A stretch of DNA of 64,000 nt from Manis javanica (GCF_040802235.1 NC_133174.1:107513647-107577646), one strand, 5' to 3'; positions 1 to 11,734 are shown, counted from the first letter of the stretch. The notes: generated by a model from the letters alone, not told the origin. A program made the numbers and translations.

Positions 1-306
1 GCGGTTGTGGCTGCGTCCACCCCACTGTTTCCTGGATTTGCCATTGGAATGAGGAGGGAGATGTCTAGGCTGGCATGTGCATACAGTGAGACAAAGAATT
101 TGACCAGATCTGTACTGTTGGAACTCAATCAGGAGTTGGGAGGGGTGCAAGTTGTACCGCTCCAAAATCCTATGACTATAGACTATCTATGGTTAAAAGA
201 ACATATGGGATGTGAACAGATCCCAGAAATGGGTTGCTTTAATTTGTCTGATTTCTCTCAGACTGTTGAAGTACAGTTGGACAATATCCATCATATCATA
301 GACTAA
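1..306 (+). pseudogene. ERV Env transmembrane-subunit fragment, truncated by stop (copy 1)
   Basis: The frame begins in a hydrophobic fusion-peptide-like stretch (bases 1-50), then a helical region and the loop motif GCEQIPEMGCFNLSD. This resembles the disulphide-bonded loop of retroviral TM proteins, preceded by a Leu-rich stretch typical of the region before it. A TAA at 304-306 ends it before the membrane span. At the same place copy 2 reads Lys (AAA), so this is a decay mutation. The surface subunit is not visible. It is non-functional as an envelope. Confidence 0.75.
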
Positions 307-1091
307 TTTTCACAAATGCCTAGGGTGCCTAAATGGTTTTCTTGGCTTCACTGGAGATGGCTGGTAATTATAGATTTGCTTTGTTTATGTCACCATATTC
401 CTATTATGTTAATATGTGTGTGCAAATTAGCTAGTAGTTTAAAACCTATACATACTTAAGGTACTCTACAAGAATATATGTCAAAGAAATAATCAATCCT
501 CCCATGTTTTCTTCCATATGCTACCTCTATAGCTTTTCTTGTTCCTTCCTAATTACAACCCTTAAATAGAATTCGTGCCTCATATCGAATTTACCGAGTA
601 TCATAATTCCTCCAGGCAGTAAAGATACCTCGAGACAAGTGCTGGGCATAGAAGCCACAGGGCATAAATCTGCAAAGAAGTAAAACGCTAACCTTTTCAA
701 ACAATATGGCTTCTCTCTCACTTACCAACTTTACATTTGCCTGTATGGCCCTGGAAGATGACTGGTTAGCCAGAGACAGGTAAGATTCCTCAAGGGAGGA
801 ACAACCTAAGACAGGCACAGTTGCAGGGGGGCCATCAGGTGAGAAATTGGGGAACAACAGTGGTGAAGCTTAGAACCTCACCCCCCTGTGTTGAGAGAAA
901 GCTTCTGCATCCATGGATGTTTTATTGCCCTTGTCTAGCTCGGATTAGCCCATAGTCTACAGGCACACACCTGATCATGTACAGTTGCTCTCTTACAACA
1001 CTAAACTATGTTTTCTACCTTTATCTTGCATCTATCTACCACTTCAGCAGTTTATTAAAAATTAAAAAAATAATAATAATAAAGGGAGAAA

Positions 1092-1414
1092 TGTGGGATC
1101 CACATATAAATCAAGTATAAAAATGAAACGAATATTCATATTTGACCTGATTGTTTATAGTTCATAATGCGTGATCAGAACCGAAAGTTTCTGTGATGAA
1201 TGCCCTTGTACTCTTCACCATGTAAGAACTTATTCACTATGTAAGAATTCGTTCACTATGTAAGAACTTGTTCGTTATGCTTCAGAAGATTGGAGAGTGA
1301 CGAGAACTAGGCTTGAGATGGATTAATGATTGTGCATTGAGCATTGACCCCCCTATACAGAATTTTATTGTTGTTAACAACCATTTGATCAATAAATATG
1401 AGAGATGCCCTCTC
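1092..1414 (+). mobile_element. ERV LTR (U3-R only), copy 1
   Basis: It starts TGTGGGATCC directly after a purine tract. It contains three near-identical tandem 17-18 base units (CACTATGTAAGAACTTGTT type) at about 1216-1276, a TATAAA-like string near 1105, and AATAAA at 1391. It ends at poly(A) with no U5. The TGTGGGA start and the integrase tail seen in copy 2 suggest a class II (betaretrovirus-like) origin, but the LTR family is not one I can name. Confidence 0.7.
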
Positions 1415-1426
1415 AAAAAAAAAAAA

Positions 1427-2075
1427 GTTCTCAGCACACTTAGATAATAAGAGAATTTCCTTAGCTTGATGGAGATTGTCTACAAAAAAACCTACAGATG
1501 ATAGTGGTGAAACATTTAATAAATATTCAGTAAGATCTATGCTAGGTTGTCCACCCCAACTTCTTGTAGATAATACACTAAGGGTTTTAGACAGGGAAAT
1601 ACAGCAATAATATTGGGAAAGAAAGAAATCTGTCTTCACTCACAGAGAGCATGCTTGCTTACAAATAAAGTCCTAAGGATTCTACAAAATTAATAAGTAA
1701 AGTTATTATGACCATGATACAAAGTCAACACACAATAAATCACTGCATTTCTTTATACTAGAAATGGAAATTTTAAAATCCTATTTACAAGAGTATCATA
1801 AAACATGATGTTTCTAGGCACAAATTTAACAAAAGATGTTCAAGACCTTGTGTCTAAAAGCCATGATAGTACTAAGAGAAATTAAAGACAATTAAACAAA
1901 TATATAGCCATACCACATAGATTGAAAAAGTCCATATTAAGATATCTACTCTCTCCAAATTCATCTATAGATTCATGTAGTGCCGATCAGAATCTCACCA
2001 AGCACTTTTTTTACAAATTGATATGATTTGAAAATGTATATGAAAATCCAAAGAATGCAGAATAGTTTAAACAAT
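1427..2075 (+). mobile_element. Old L1 ORF2 fragment
   Basis: Degraded but recognisable L1 ORF2 text, for example the stretch around 1470-1530 matching the aa-cct-aca-gct RT region and 1770-1990 matching the part after the RT palm (aatttaacaaaag, then the protein-coding run before the C-terminal zinc region). Several frame breaks. It lies directly downstream of the ERV poly(A), so the ERV copy was probably inserted into it. Confidence 0.6.
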
Positions 2076-3053
2076 TTTTTATTTTTAACCTAATTTTTCT
2101 TAATTTGAAGATATTTTTAGAAATGAGTCAAATTAGTGACATAAGTCGCCTGTGTATACATAGGGGACAATATATAAGGCAGGTGTTTCCAAAATTGTGT
2201 TTTTTTAGAACACTAGTACCTTCAAGATGCTGATATGAGTTATGTGATGTAATATGACTGGTGAAAAATTACAAACAAAATGTTTATCATGAAAGACTTA
2301 ATATTTTATAGGCTATGAATGATTCTAAAAGAAATTTAGCTGTTTGGTTTTATTTAACATAATCTTCCAAACTTTTTGAATGAAGAGCCACTCTTTCTAA
2401 AAATTCCCACCCTTCAATTTAAAACTTTTTAATATCTTTACCTCTGTGCAACAGTGTGGGAAACACACACTAGCATTTTCTCTTTCATACCCTTGAATAA
2501 GGGAATAAAGGCAGATGCGTTGACACCACAAAAGAAGATAGAAAAGTTATTTCATTACAGCAAATATAATAGCTGATAGTAAAAATGCATAAACTATTCT
2601 CTCTTTAGAAACTATGTCCACTTTTATATATGGTTTTCACATAAATGACTGCATTTAACATAACTGTCATTTCAATACTTTAGTAGGCTAAAAATTATCT
2701 TAGGTGAAAGAGTTTATACCAATATTTCAAGATAACAGAGAGATTTGCACTTTTCACAATATCAGTGTATACTTGTTAAATGTGTCCATTGTGTTAGTTC
2801 ATTGTCTGTTCTTATTTAATCACAGATTCCACGGAGGATCAGAATGTCTCCTATTTCTTTCCCCACTAAATGTAGTTAAGTGCTGCATATATACTCACTG
2901 GAAGTGCAATAAGTGTTCCTAATCAATATTTCATGGGAAGTATTTAGATTCAATAGCTCCAGATTTTTCACTTTTTAACTAAGATTTATATTGATAAATT
3001 TGTCTATTTTGTACTTAACATAATTAAAAATATACATATATCTGCAAAAAAAA
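2076..3053. other. AT-rich intronic DNA, no feature recognised
   Basis: Intron 4 sequence of IL13RA1. Short open frames here show no recognisable domain or conserved start context. It may hold very old repeat remnants that I cannot classify by eye. Confidence 0.5.
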
Positions 3054-4320
3054 AGAGTAAACTCATAATGGATCAAAGACCTGAATGTAAGTCATAAAAC
3101 TATAAAACTCTTAGAAGAAAACATAGGGGAAAATCTCCTGAATAAAACATGAGCAACTTTTTCCTGAACGCATCTCCTTGAGCAAGGGAAAGAAAGCAAA
3201 AAGAACACAAGGGACTACATCAAACTAAAAAGCTCTGTACAGCAAAGGACACCATCAACAGAACAGAAAGGTACCCTACACTATGGGAGAATATATTTGT
3301 AAACAACATATCCAACAAGGGGTTAGCATCCAAAATATATAAAGAACTCAAATACCTCAATGACCAAAAAGCAAGTAACACGATTAAAAAACGGGTGGAG
3401 GACATGAACAGACAATTCTCCAAAGAAGAAATTCAGATGGCCAACAGACACATGAAAAGATGTTCCACACCATTAATCATCAGAGAAATGCAAATTAAAA
3501 CCACAATGAGATATTACCTCACACCAGTTAGGATGGCCACCATCCAAAAGACAAACAACAACAAATGTTGACGAGGATGTAGAGAAAGGGGAACCCTCCT
3601 ATACTGCTGGTGGGAATGTATATTAGTTCAACCATTGTGGAAAGCACTATGGAGGTTCCTCAAAAACTAAAAATAGAAATACCATTTGATCCGGGAATTC
3701 CACTCCTGGAATTTACCCAAAGAATACAAGTTCTCAGATTCAAAAAGACATATGCACCCCTATTTACAATAGCCAAGAAATGGAAGCAACCTAAGTGTCC
3801 ATAAGTAAATGAATGGATAAAGAAGATTTGGTACATATACGCAATGGAATACTATTCAGCTATAAGAAAGAAACAAACCCTACCATTTGCAACAATATGG
3901 ATGGAGCTGGAGGGAATTACGCTCAGTGAAATAAGCCAGGCAGAGAAAGACAAGTGCCAAATGATTTCCCTCATTTGTGGAATATAACAATGAAGCAAAA
4001 CTGAAGGAACAAAACAGCAGCAGACTCACAGACTCCAAGAAGGGACTAGCGGGGAGGCATGGGGAAAGGTGGGTGGGGAGGGAGGAAGGGCTTGAGGGGT
4101 ATTACGATTAGTAGACATGTTGTGTGTGGAGGGTCACAGGGAAGACAGTGTAGCACAGAGAAGACAAGTAGTCACGCTGTGGCATCTTACTACACTTATG
4201 GACAGTGACTGCAATGGGGTATGGGTGGGGACTTGATAATATGGGTAAATGTAGTAACCACATTGTTTTTTCATGTGAAACCTTCATAAGCATGTATATC
4301 AATAATACCTTAATAAAAAT
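3054..4320 (+). mobile_element. 5'-truncated L1 (ORF2 C-terminus and 3' UTR)
   Basis: Begins with the ORF2 text 'aatggatcaaagacctgaatg' region and runs through the C-terminal Cys/His region (about 3590-3640) to the ORF2 end (about 3985). The 3' UTR follows with the phrase 'gacagtgactgcaatggggt', ending at TTAATAAAAATTTT. Frames are broken by stops. It is close in sequence to the L1 at 45.8-49.4 kb, so not among the oldest copies here. Confidence 0.9.
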
Positions 4321-4327
4321 TTTATAT

Positions 4328-5125
4328 AAATAAATAGTGCTGCAATAAACATAGGGGTGCATATGTCTTTTTGATTCTGGGATCTTGCTTTCTTAGGGTA
4401 AATTCCTAGGAGTGGAATTACTGGGTTAAATGGTATTTCTGTTCTTAGTTTTTTGAGGAATCTCCATATTGCTTTCCACAATGGTTAAACTAATTTACAT
4501 TCCCACCAGCAGTGTAGGAAGGTTCCCCTTTCTCCACATCCTCACCAGCATTTGTTGTTGTTTGTCTTTTGGATGTTGACCATCCTAACTTGTTTGAGAT
4601 GGGAAAAACTTTGCATTTCCCTGATGATTAGCGATGTGGAGCATCTTTTCATGTGCCTGTTGGCCATCTGAATTTTTTCTTTAGAGAAGTGTCTGTTCAG
4701 ATCCTCTGCCCATTTTTTAATTTGGTTATTTGTATTTTGGGTGTTGAGTTATGGGAGTTCTTTTTATATTTTGGATGTTAACCCCATATTGGATAAGTCA
4801 TTCACAAATATATCCTACCATACTGTAGGATGCCTTTTTGTTCTGCTGATGGTGTCCTTTGCTGTAGAGAATATTTAAGTTTGATGTAGTTCCACTTGCC
4901 CATTTTCTATTTTGTTTCCCTTGACCGAAGAGATGCGTCCAGAAAAAATTGCTCATACGTATGTTCAAGAGATTATTGCCTATGTTTTCTGTAAGAGTTT
5001 TATGTTTTCATGACTTACGTTCAGGTCTTTGACCCATTTCCTGTTTCCTTTTGTCTATGGAGTTAGACAATAATCCAGCTTTATTCTCTTACATGTAGCT
5101 GTCAGGTTTTCCTAATATGGCTAGT
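4328..5125 (-). mobile_element. L1 ORF2 3' fragment, antisense
   Basis: Reads on the minus strand as the same ORF2 C-terminal region as the preceding L1, from the GVHMSF-like end through the Cys/His segment and upstream. Placed tail-to-tail with it, it makes an inverted repeat whose arms share about 700 bases of homologous text (roughly 3080-3770 against 4330-5045). Confidence 0.88.
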
Positions 5126-5457
5126 TTTTAGGTTAGACAGGCTTGGAATGTTTTCTGCCCATAGCCAAAAACAGAAACTGAAGAAACTTATGACATTTTT
5201 GTTACATAACTAAATAAACAATGTAGAAAATTAGTTTGTTTTCAAATAATGAAAGGAAATCTAATGGACTATTGACATTCCTTTTTCATTTTTGTATCCT
5301 GAGTATTTCACATATTCTCATGGATCCCAGACATTAAGTAAAAAAATTTTTTTTGTTGTAATTTAGAAAAAATAACAGAAAGAAAAAAATATTGGTTCTG
5401 AACAGACAGTTTTAGGGGACGTCTTGTGAAAGATTAGATAACAGCCTGAGATAGAAA

Positions 5458-6194
5458 GCATTTAACCCAATTAAAAAATGGGCAAAGGACTTGAATAGAC
5501 ATTTTTCCAAAGACATATAGATAGCCAACAGACACATGAAAAGATGCTCCACATCTCTACTCATCAGGGAAATATATTAACCACAATGAGTACATATTAA
5601 CTCACCAATACACACCAATCAGAATAGCTACTATCCAAAAGACAAGAAATAGCAAGTGTTGGCAAGGAATTATGTAAATTGGCCTAGTCACTGTGGAAAA
5701 CAATATGGAGGTTCTTCAGTAGATGAATGCGTAAAGATGATGTGGTACATATACATGTTGGAATATTATTCAGCCATTAAAAAGAATGAAATCTTACCAT
5801 TTGTGACAATGTGGATGGACCTAGAAGTTACCATGCTAAGCAAAATAAGTCAGATAAAGAAAGACAAATACCATATGGTTTCACTTATATGTGGAATCTA
5901 AAAAACAAAACAGACCCATAAATATGGACAACAGACTTGGTTACCATGGGGGCAAGGGGAATGGCTGAAATAGGTGAAGGGGATAAAGATACAAACTTCA
6001 AATTATAAAACAAATTAATCTTAGGAATGGAACTATAACACAGAGAGTATAACCAATAATAATGCTTGACATCGAAACAGGGTAAGTAACTACACTTAAC
6101 TGTGGCAAGCATTTAGTAATGTAGTAATTACTGAGTATGTTGTACATATGAAACCAATACAATATTGTATATCAACTATACTCCAATAAAAAAA
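5458..6194 (+). mobile_element. Older L1 3' end
   Basis: ORF2 C-terminus with small deletions, the conserved phrase ending in the M-W-M-D-L region (about 5810-5825), then a 3' UTR of an older type ending 'atatcaactatactccaataaaaaaag'. The 3' UTR differs from the 3.0-4.3 kb copy, so it belongs to an earlier L1 subfamily. Confidence 0.85.
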
Positions 6195-6769
6195 GAAAAG
6201 AAGCCATTCAGGTGCTTCCTGTTAAAATTCACACACTGAAATCCTCCACAGAATTATAATGCAGACATAAGAAGGAAATGGACAATTTAAAGACAATTCC
6301 CCCAACTCTGAAGATGATTAACATGGTAAAAAACTCCCTGACATTCTTCGGCATAGCTAGTCTATACTTAGTAAGCTCAGGCTTCTTTCAGTACCAGACT
6401 ATCTCTGCAGGACCACAAGTCATTGTTCTGGGGCTTCAAAATGACTCTACATTTTCTGATTGGGGATTAGGGAAACAGTCTCTGGCAGTGATTTAAACTG
6501 GCACCTAAACCAATTATCAAATGAATGAGCCTTGTGCCTCCCTTTCTTCTGCAGTTTTGATTGGAAAGGATCTCACTAGGGGAGAAGAGGGGAGGAGGAG
6601 GTTATGAGCTAGGTGCTGATAGAGTGAGGTGTGAGAAGAGGCCAGCAATGTGTACTGGCTGCATCTGCAAGGGAGGGGGATGAATCAACAACAGCGCTCT
6701 CACATACTGACTGCTAACTCTACACTGTCAGCAGGTAGGTGTGGCTCCAAACACTGCATACAGAAACAG
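6195..6769. other. Intronic DNA, no feature recognised
   Basis: Between an L1 tail and a MIR. I checked for exon 5 of IL13RA1 on the minus strand and found none. Short frames only. Confidence 0.5.
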
Positions 6770-6920
6770 CCTTCACAACAGCCTTAAGAAGTAGCACTAT
6801 TATTACTATCCCCATTTTACAGATTACAAAAGTAAGGCTCAGACAGAAGGCACTTGACTAAAATCACACTGTTAGTAAGGAAGAAAGTTGGGATTTGAAC
6901 CCAAGCAGTGTAGCTCCATG
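6770..6920 (-). mobile_element. MIR SINE, antisense
   Basis: The core reads 'tatccccattttacagatta', then the region near 'gggatttgaacccaagcag', the complement of MIR A-box/core text. Old and divergent. Confidence 0.8.
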
Positions 6921-6967
6921 GAAGAATAAGCTGCAGGGTGGTGAAGGCAGAAGATACAGAATCTATG

Positions 6968-7180
6968 CACCAGCACTGTCCAGCACAATTTTCTGGGATT
7001 ATGGAAACATTCAATATTTCTGCTATCCAATACATGAGCTACTAGCCACATGTGAAATTGGCTACTAAGACTAAGCAACCAGTGTTTTAACTTGATTTAC
7101 TTTTAATTAATTTAAACTAAAATGTAAAGTCACCTGTGGCTAGTGACTCCTGTATTGGACAGTGTAAGTCTTGACCTACT
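6968..7180. mobile_element. hAT-type non-autonomous DNA transposon
   Basis: Contains the paired motifs 'ctactagccacatgtg' and 'cacctgtggctagtgactcc', which face each other as inverted halves, and ends near 'tattggacagtgtaa'. This is the familiar Charlie/MER-type palindromic element. I do not assign an exact family. Confidence 0.65.
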
Positions 7181-8059
7181 GAAAGCAGCCATGCTGATGA
7201 CCAACTCTGGGACTGTGTATGACAAGAAGTGATATATCCCTGATACCTACCCTCTCAGGAGCAAGTGAACCACCACTCTCTTAGGACGGCTTCTTGAGCC
7301 ATCTCCAATGGTTATGGGTTTATACTCTGCACAAAGGCATCCAGTGAAGGCTGAAAGCCAGCCCAAGCACCATCTGCTGCCACCTTTGGCAAGTAGCTGC
7401 TGCATCAGCCCAGCGGAAGAGGAATACTTCAACCCAGAGGAAAAAGAAAGTTTTTTCAAATTGGTTGGTCCAGTTTTTTATAATATATTGACCCAGAGGG
7501 GGCACTGGTTTTGCAGTTTGCACTAAGACTTGCTTTGTGCTAGTATATGCCCCACGGCACTTCTTTATCTGTCTTACAAAAACTCCAGGGACTAGGCTAC
7601 CATCTACCTCCAGCACCACCCTGATTCCTGTGTCTGAGTTACTTTCTTGCACAACCTGCCATGGAATGAGATGCAGCTTTAAGACTTCTTTCTTTCCTTT
7701 CCTTGTCCCTTCTATAGACACAGACTCTTAAAAGGTTTTCCCTGTGATTTTACCAATAACGACTCCAGGTAAAGCAAAAGAAGTTAATACCGCAATAAGC
7801 ACAGAGCTGCTACAAATTTACGACATCTTAAAAGCCTATAGTAAGAGCTCTCTTCAGACTCCCCTGTAACATCATCAGAGCCAGGCTACTTCTTTTAAGG
7901 CTTAGTTCTCTGGCCCCTCCATTAACAATTCTTTGGGGAGTCAGATCTACTCAATCCTTCTCTCTTTTTATTCCTGAACTATAATGGTCCTGAGTGGCTT
8001 ATTCCTCCTAAGTCCCCACCCCATCCCGAATGTTCCCTAGCTTTGGATCCTACCAAACA
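7181..8059. other. Intronic DNA, no gene recognised
   Basis: Overlapping frames of 60-133 codons occur on both strands around 7300-7730. None shows a known domain, and their mutual overlap suggests chance in a locally GC-richer patch. Confidence 0.45.
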
Positions 8060-8580
8060 TTCAAAACCTATTTATGGCACACCTACTATGTGTTAGTCAC
8101 AGAGGAAAAGAAGATGCAACCCCTGTTTTCAAGGGAAATGGCAGCCTGGGGAGGGCTACCACTAAGTAAACAGGAAATGACAACACAATGCGTTGAGTAT
8201 TATGACATTACAAAGTGCAAGGTACCAAGGCACACATCTAGACTTGAGAGGTCAAGGAAGACTTTCTGGAAAGGAAGTGATGTCTGAGCCAAAATACGGA
8301 CAAACAAGAGGCATCCAGGTAAAAGGGCAAGGCCTGGGAAGCAAGCAAATGCAGAATGGTTCCACTAATATGTTTGAGTGTTTGAAGAGTCTGTTGAGGA
8401 ACTGAGAGAAGTTCAAGAGGTGTGGGAGCACATGGAGGGAGCTGAGACTGAGGCTAAAGAGAGTGACAGGAACCAGATCATAAACAGCTTTGTCATGCTG
8501 AGGAGTTTGGACTTTATCAGCCACCAGGGAGCCACTGAAGGGTTTTAAGAAGAAACGAGTACAAGTGGGCAAGTGAAAGT
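8060..8580 (-). mobile_element. L2 LINE 3' region, antisense
   Basis: Opens with the complement of the L2 end ('cacctactatgtgttagtcac'). It continues through the parts corresponding to 'gaggtcaaggaagactttctgg', 'gcaaggcctggg' and 'agggagccactgaagggtttt', in the order expected for L2. Confidence 0.75.
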
Positions 8581-9174
8581 ACAAAACCTCAAATGGTAAT
8601 TATTTATATGAGGAAAAAACCCCTCCAGACTGAATGAACCACACAGTCTCAGTGCCATCTGGTTCCACCCACAAGGCTCTCAACTTTGCCAGGAGTACCC
8701 TGTAGAATGGAGGAGCAGAGTGGATGCAAACCCTTAAGCATCTTTGGAGGTTTTTGTTCAAAAATTCATATGATTTTTGTATTCTATTCCATGATATAGC
8801 CATGAGTGTTTTGATATACCAAAAATACTTTTTGTCAAGTCATCAGGCAAACCAGAACATTCCAGGAGGAAAGACCATATTTACCCTATAGTTTCAGAAA
8901 TCCTGGACATAGCCCTCCACACCACATTCTCTCAGACACAGTTTGAATGAATGATAGGAACGTGGACAAGGCTATGTGGAAAGCAGACTGCCAGTGGTAG
9001 CTTTCTTGCTTCTCTACCTGGTATCACACTGACTAAATAGCCCCCACTCCCCAGGTCACTCTTCCCTAGAGGCCAGCCTCATAGAACCCTGCCCCATCTT
9101 TGCAGTCTACCCCCTCATCAAAGCCTCACAGCCTTGCCCTGCCACCACCCCATGCTCTGTCCCAGCTTCTCCCA
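8581..9174. other. Intronic DNA, no feature recognised
   Basis: No repeat family or exon recognised on either strand. Confidence 0.45.
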
Positions 9175-9362
9175 AGAGTTTGTCTGTACTCTCTGCAAGC
9201 CTGAATCATACACTCTTACTTTTATACAGGTAACTGTGTTTGGCACTGTCTCCCCCTCTACATTTCAAGCTTTTAGAGCAAAGAGACATGTTTCTTATCT
9301 CTGCTGCCCATTCAGTGCTTCATCCACAATGTGTGCCAAATAAAATTTTACTGAATTGGATG
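9175..9362 (+). mobile_element. Probable L2 3' end fragment
   Basis: Text such as 'tctccccctctacatttcaagctttta...gagacatgtttct', ending in an AATAAA-like 'aaataaaattttactgaatt', follows the L2 3' end layout but is divergent. Confidence 0.5.
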
Positions 9363-9556
9363 GATTCACCTGGTCCTCTCTTCCTAGTTCTGTTGTTAAA
9401 TATTCTAGGTTCCAAAGGAAAGGAAATGATAAAAGATTAATTTATAAATTTAGCAAATTTTATAGACAGATGGAGTCACAAATATTATATATGTTATTTT
9501 GTGGGGAGCTAATCTATTTTTTCACCCTAGGCATGACATAATTTTCCTGTTTATAG

Positions 9557-10375
9557 GTAGACACAAATCACTCATACATTGCTGGCTGGAGTATAAAATG
9601 GAATAGTCAGCATTCTAGAAAATAGTTTGGCACTTTTATAAAACTAAATATGCAATTACTGTATCATCTAATGACTACACTATTGAGCATTTATTCCAGA
9701 AAAATGAAGTTATATTCACATAAAAACCAGAACCTGATATAAAATTTGTAACAGCATTATTCACAATTGCAAAAAACTGGAAACAGCTGAGATATTCTTC
9801 AATGAATAAATGGTTAAACAAAACTGGTCCATCCATATCATGGAATATGACTCGGTAATAAAAAGTAATGAACTATTGATGAACACAACTTGAATGGATC
9901 TCAAGGTGCAAAGTTAAAAGAAAAGCCAGCCTCAAAAGGTTATATGCTGCTGTATGATTCCAGTCCGTTAACATTCTTGAAATGAAAAATTACAGAGATA
10001 GAGAACAAATTAGTGGCTGCCAGAGATTAGAGACCTGGGAGAGAGGAGCACAGGGGGAAAAGGTACAGTAGGGAGGGGGGCAGGTCTATAAAAGGGCAAC
10101 CCAAGGGATCCTTGCGGTTATGGAAATACTATCTACATGTTATAAAGCTGCAGAGAACGACACAACACACACACACGAGCCCATGTAACATTGGTGACAT
10201 CTGAATAAGAGTCAGTGGATTGCACCACTGACTCTTTTCTGGTTTTGATATTGCACTCTAGTTATACAGAATGTTACCACTGGGAGAAACTGGGTGAAGG
10301 GCACACAGGGTCTCCCTGTACATTCTGGCAACATCATGTAGATCTATCTATAATTATTTTTTTAAAAAAGGAGAC
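9557..10375 (+). mobile_element. Old L1 3' end in IL13RA1 intron 4
   Basis: Degenerate ORF2 C-terminus ('cattgctggctggagtataaaatgg' region, 'gaatatgactcggtaataaaaag') followed by an old L1 3' UTR ending in 'gtagatctatctataattattt'. It stops about 160 bases short of exon 4. Confidence 0.8.
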
Positions 10376-10536
10376 ACCAAAAGCAGATGCATCTTCCACT
10401 GAAGCAAACTGCCCATCTCCTTGGGCTTGTAGAAAAGAATACACTGTTTGTTTTTTGTTTAAACTAGGTTAGAGCCAAAGGCTCCCAACACAATCACAAT
10501 CACTCCCTCTGTGGTAAGTCCCCCACACACACTCAC

Positions 10537-10657
10537 CAATAGTAGAGAATGTAGTTAGTGTCAGGACTTGTTTTCCTTCCAGGAAGCCAAGTACAATTCA
10601 TGAGCTTCATGTAGTGCCAAATGCATTGCAGCTCAGTCACAGCGGACTCAGGATCAC
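10537..10657 (-). CDS. IL13RA1: IL13RA1 exon 4: start of second fibronectin-III-like domain
   Basis: The exon is 121 bases. It completes codon 120, encodes residues 121-159 and leaves two bases (TG) of codon 160, which would be Trp. The acceptor (CTAG) precedes 10657 and the donor GTGAGT follows 10537. The product begins DPESAVTELQCIWH and ends in a Thr-Asn-Tyr-Ile-Leu-Tyr-Tyr run, typical of the first strands of cytokine-receptor D2 with its Cys-X-Trp motif (C131, W133) and C141. Between W133 and C141 the residues are HYMKLMN, where I recall HNLSYMK in human. The human-type sequon is therefore gone and a new one (N140-Cys-Thr) appears six residues on. Confidence 0.95.
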
Positions 10658-11464
10658 CTAGAATATTCAGCCAAGAATTTAGGACCCATTTTTTCTTGTG
10701 ATGCAAACTAGCCTATCACTCTGGGCCCTGGGGAATGGTGGGGGTATTTCATGCTGCTTTCCCAGAAAGCTAATCCCTAATCTATCACCCATTTTATCCA
10801 GAAGACACCCGGATGGAGAAAACACCAGTCTAATTTGTCTACAACTCTCCTTAGCACCTTCTGATATTAAGAAATCATCTTTACTTCACTGACCCTAACT
10901 CTTGTATCCCTAACTAGAGAAAGCATCTGAAGGTCAAATAATATTTCAATCATAGGAAACAACTATAGAATTCATAAATGAATATGAAAATAAAACAACA
11001 TCTATATAGACCTGTCTTTAAAAAAAACAAGTTTATAAATAATTTACCTTCCTGTCTTTTGATCAATACTGACAAATATTGTTTTAAAAATGAAAATTTT
11101 TTCCTGAAGCAATTTGGGGAAAGTAAGCATAATATAACTCTTAGTAGTTGCTTATTGTGTTATGACTTTAGGAGCCCTAAAATCTTTATGACCTGAAATC
11201 TCTACCTTTATAAGACCTTTTGAGTTAAGGCATCATGTCTCACAATTAAATGCCTCTGTTTAAAATACAAACTTATTATCCCTCAGGATCCTTAAAGGTG
11301 TACTGTACTGAGCCATCACCAACCATTTTACTGTCATAAAATTTAGATTTTTTCAGATTATTTGTTAAACTCTTAAAGAAATGAGGATAGAGCAGGTAAA
11401 TTGTTTTAAACCATGTTCCCAGCCTCCTAGCAGTACTGAATTTTATAATTTTACAAGTATTATT

Positions 11465-11612
11465 TCATATACTTTTTTAAACTGAAGTAATTCATAAACA
11501 ATATTATATTGGTTTCAGATGTACAGCATATCAATTCCACTATTATATGCATTACAAAATGCTCACCATGCTAAGTATAGTTACCTTCTGTCACCATACT
11601 TCATATACTTTC
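11465..11612 (-). mobile_element. L1 3' UTR fragment, antisense
   Basis: The phrase 'aatattatattggtttcagatgtacag' is the complement of an old L1 3' end, as also seen at 16.36 kb. In intron 3. Confidence 0.7.
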
Positions 11613-11734
11613 GATCAGAGCAAGGTAGGTAAAGGATGGTCTGGAGAGCAAGCCATGTTAGCGCTAAGGTTTGGAGGAGGGAACTGGGACCCTGCCCAAC
11701 CAAGAGGCAATACAATATTCATAGATAACATGTA

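Larger units (their letters stand above)
1..1426 (+). mobile_element. ERV 3' fragment (Env TM, polypurine tract, LTR) ending in poly(A), copy 1
   Basis: This is cut by the left edge. In order it has the end of an Env transmembrane-subunit frame, about 770 bases without an open frame, a polypurine tract (1081-1091), an LTR starting TGTGGGAT at 1092, AATAAA at 1391-1396, and a 12-A tail at 1415-1426. The LTR stops about 18 bases after AATAAA and no U5 follows, which is the shape of a polyadenylated RNA copied back into DNA. It runs antisense to IL13RA1, in intron 4, and sits against an old L1 piece. A related copy lies at 59231-60890 with the same end point. Confidence 0.8.

Noticed and set aside
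7308-7731. Overlapping frames of 64-133 codons on both strands as a small gene
   Set aside because: No domain, splice sites or promoter, and the frames contradict one another.
1-10536. IL13RA1 exon 5 in the left part of the window
   Set aside because: I searched the minus strand for the expected continuation after the split Trp codon and found nothing matching. It is probably beyond the edge.
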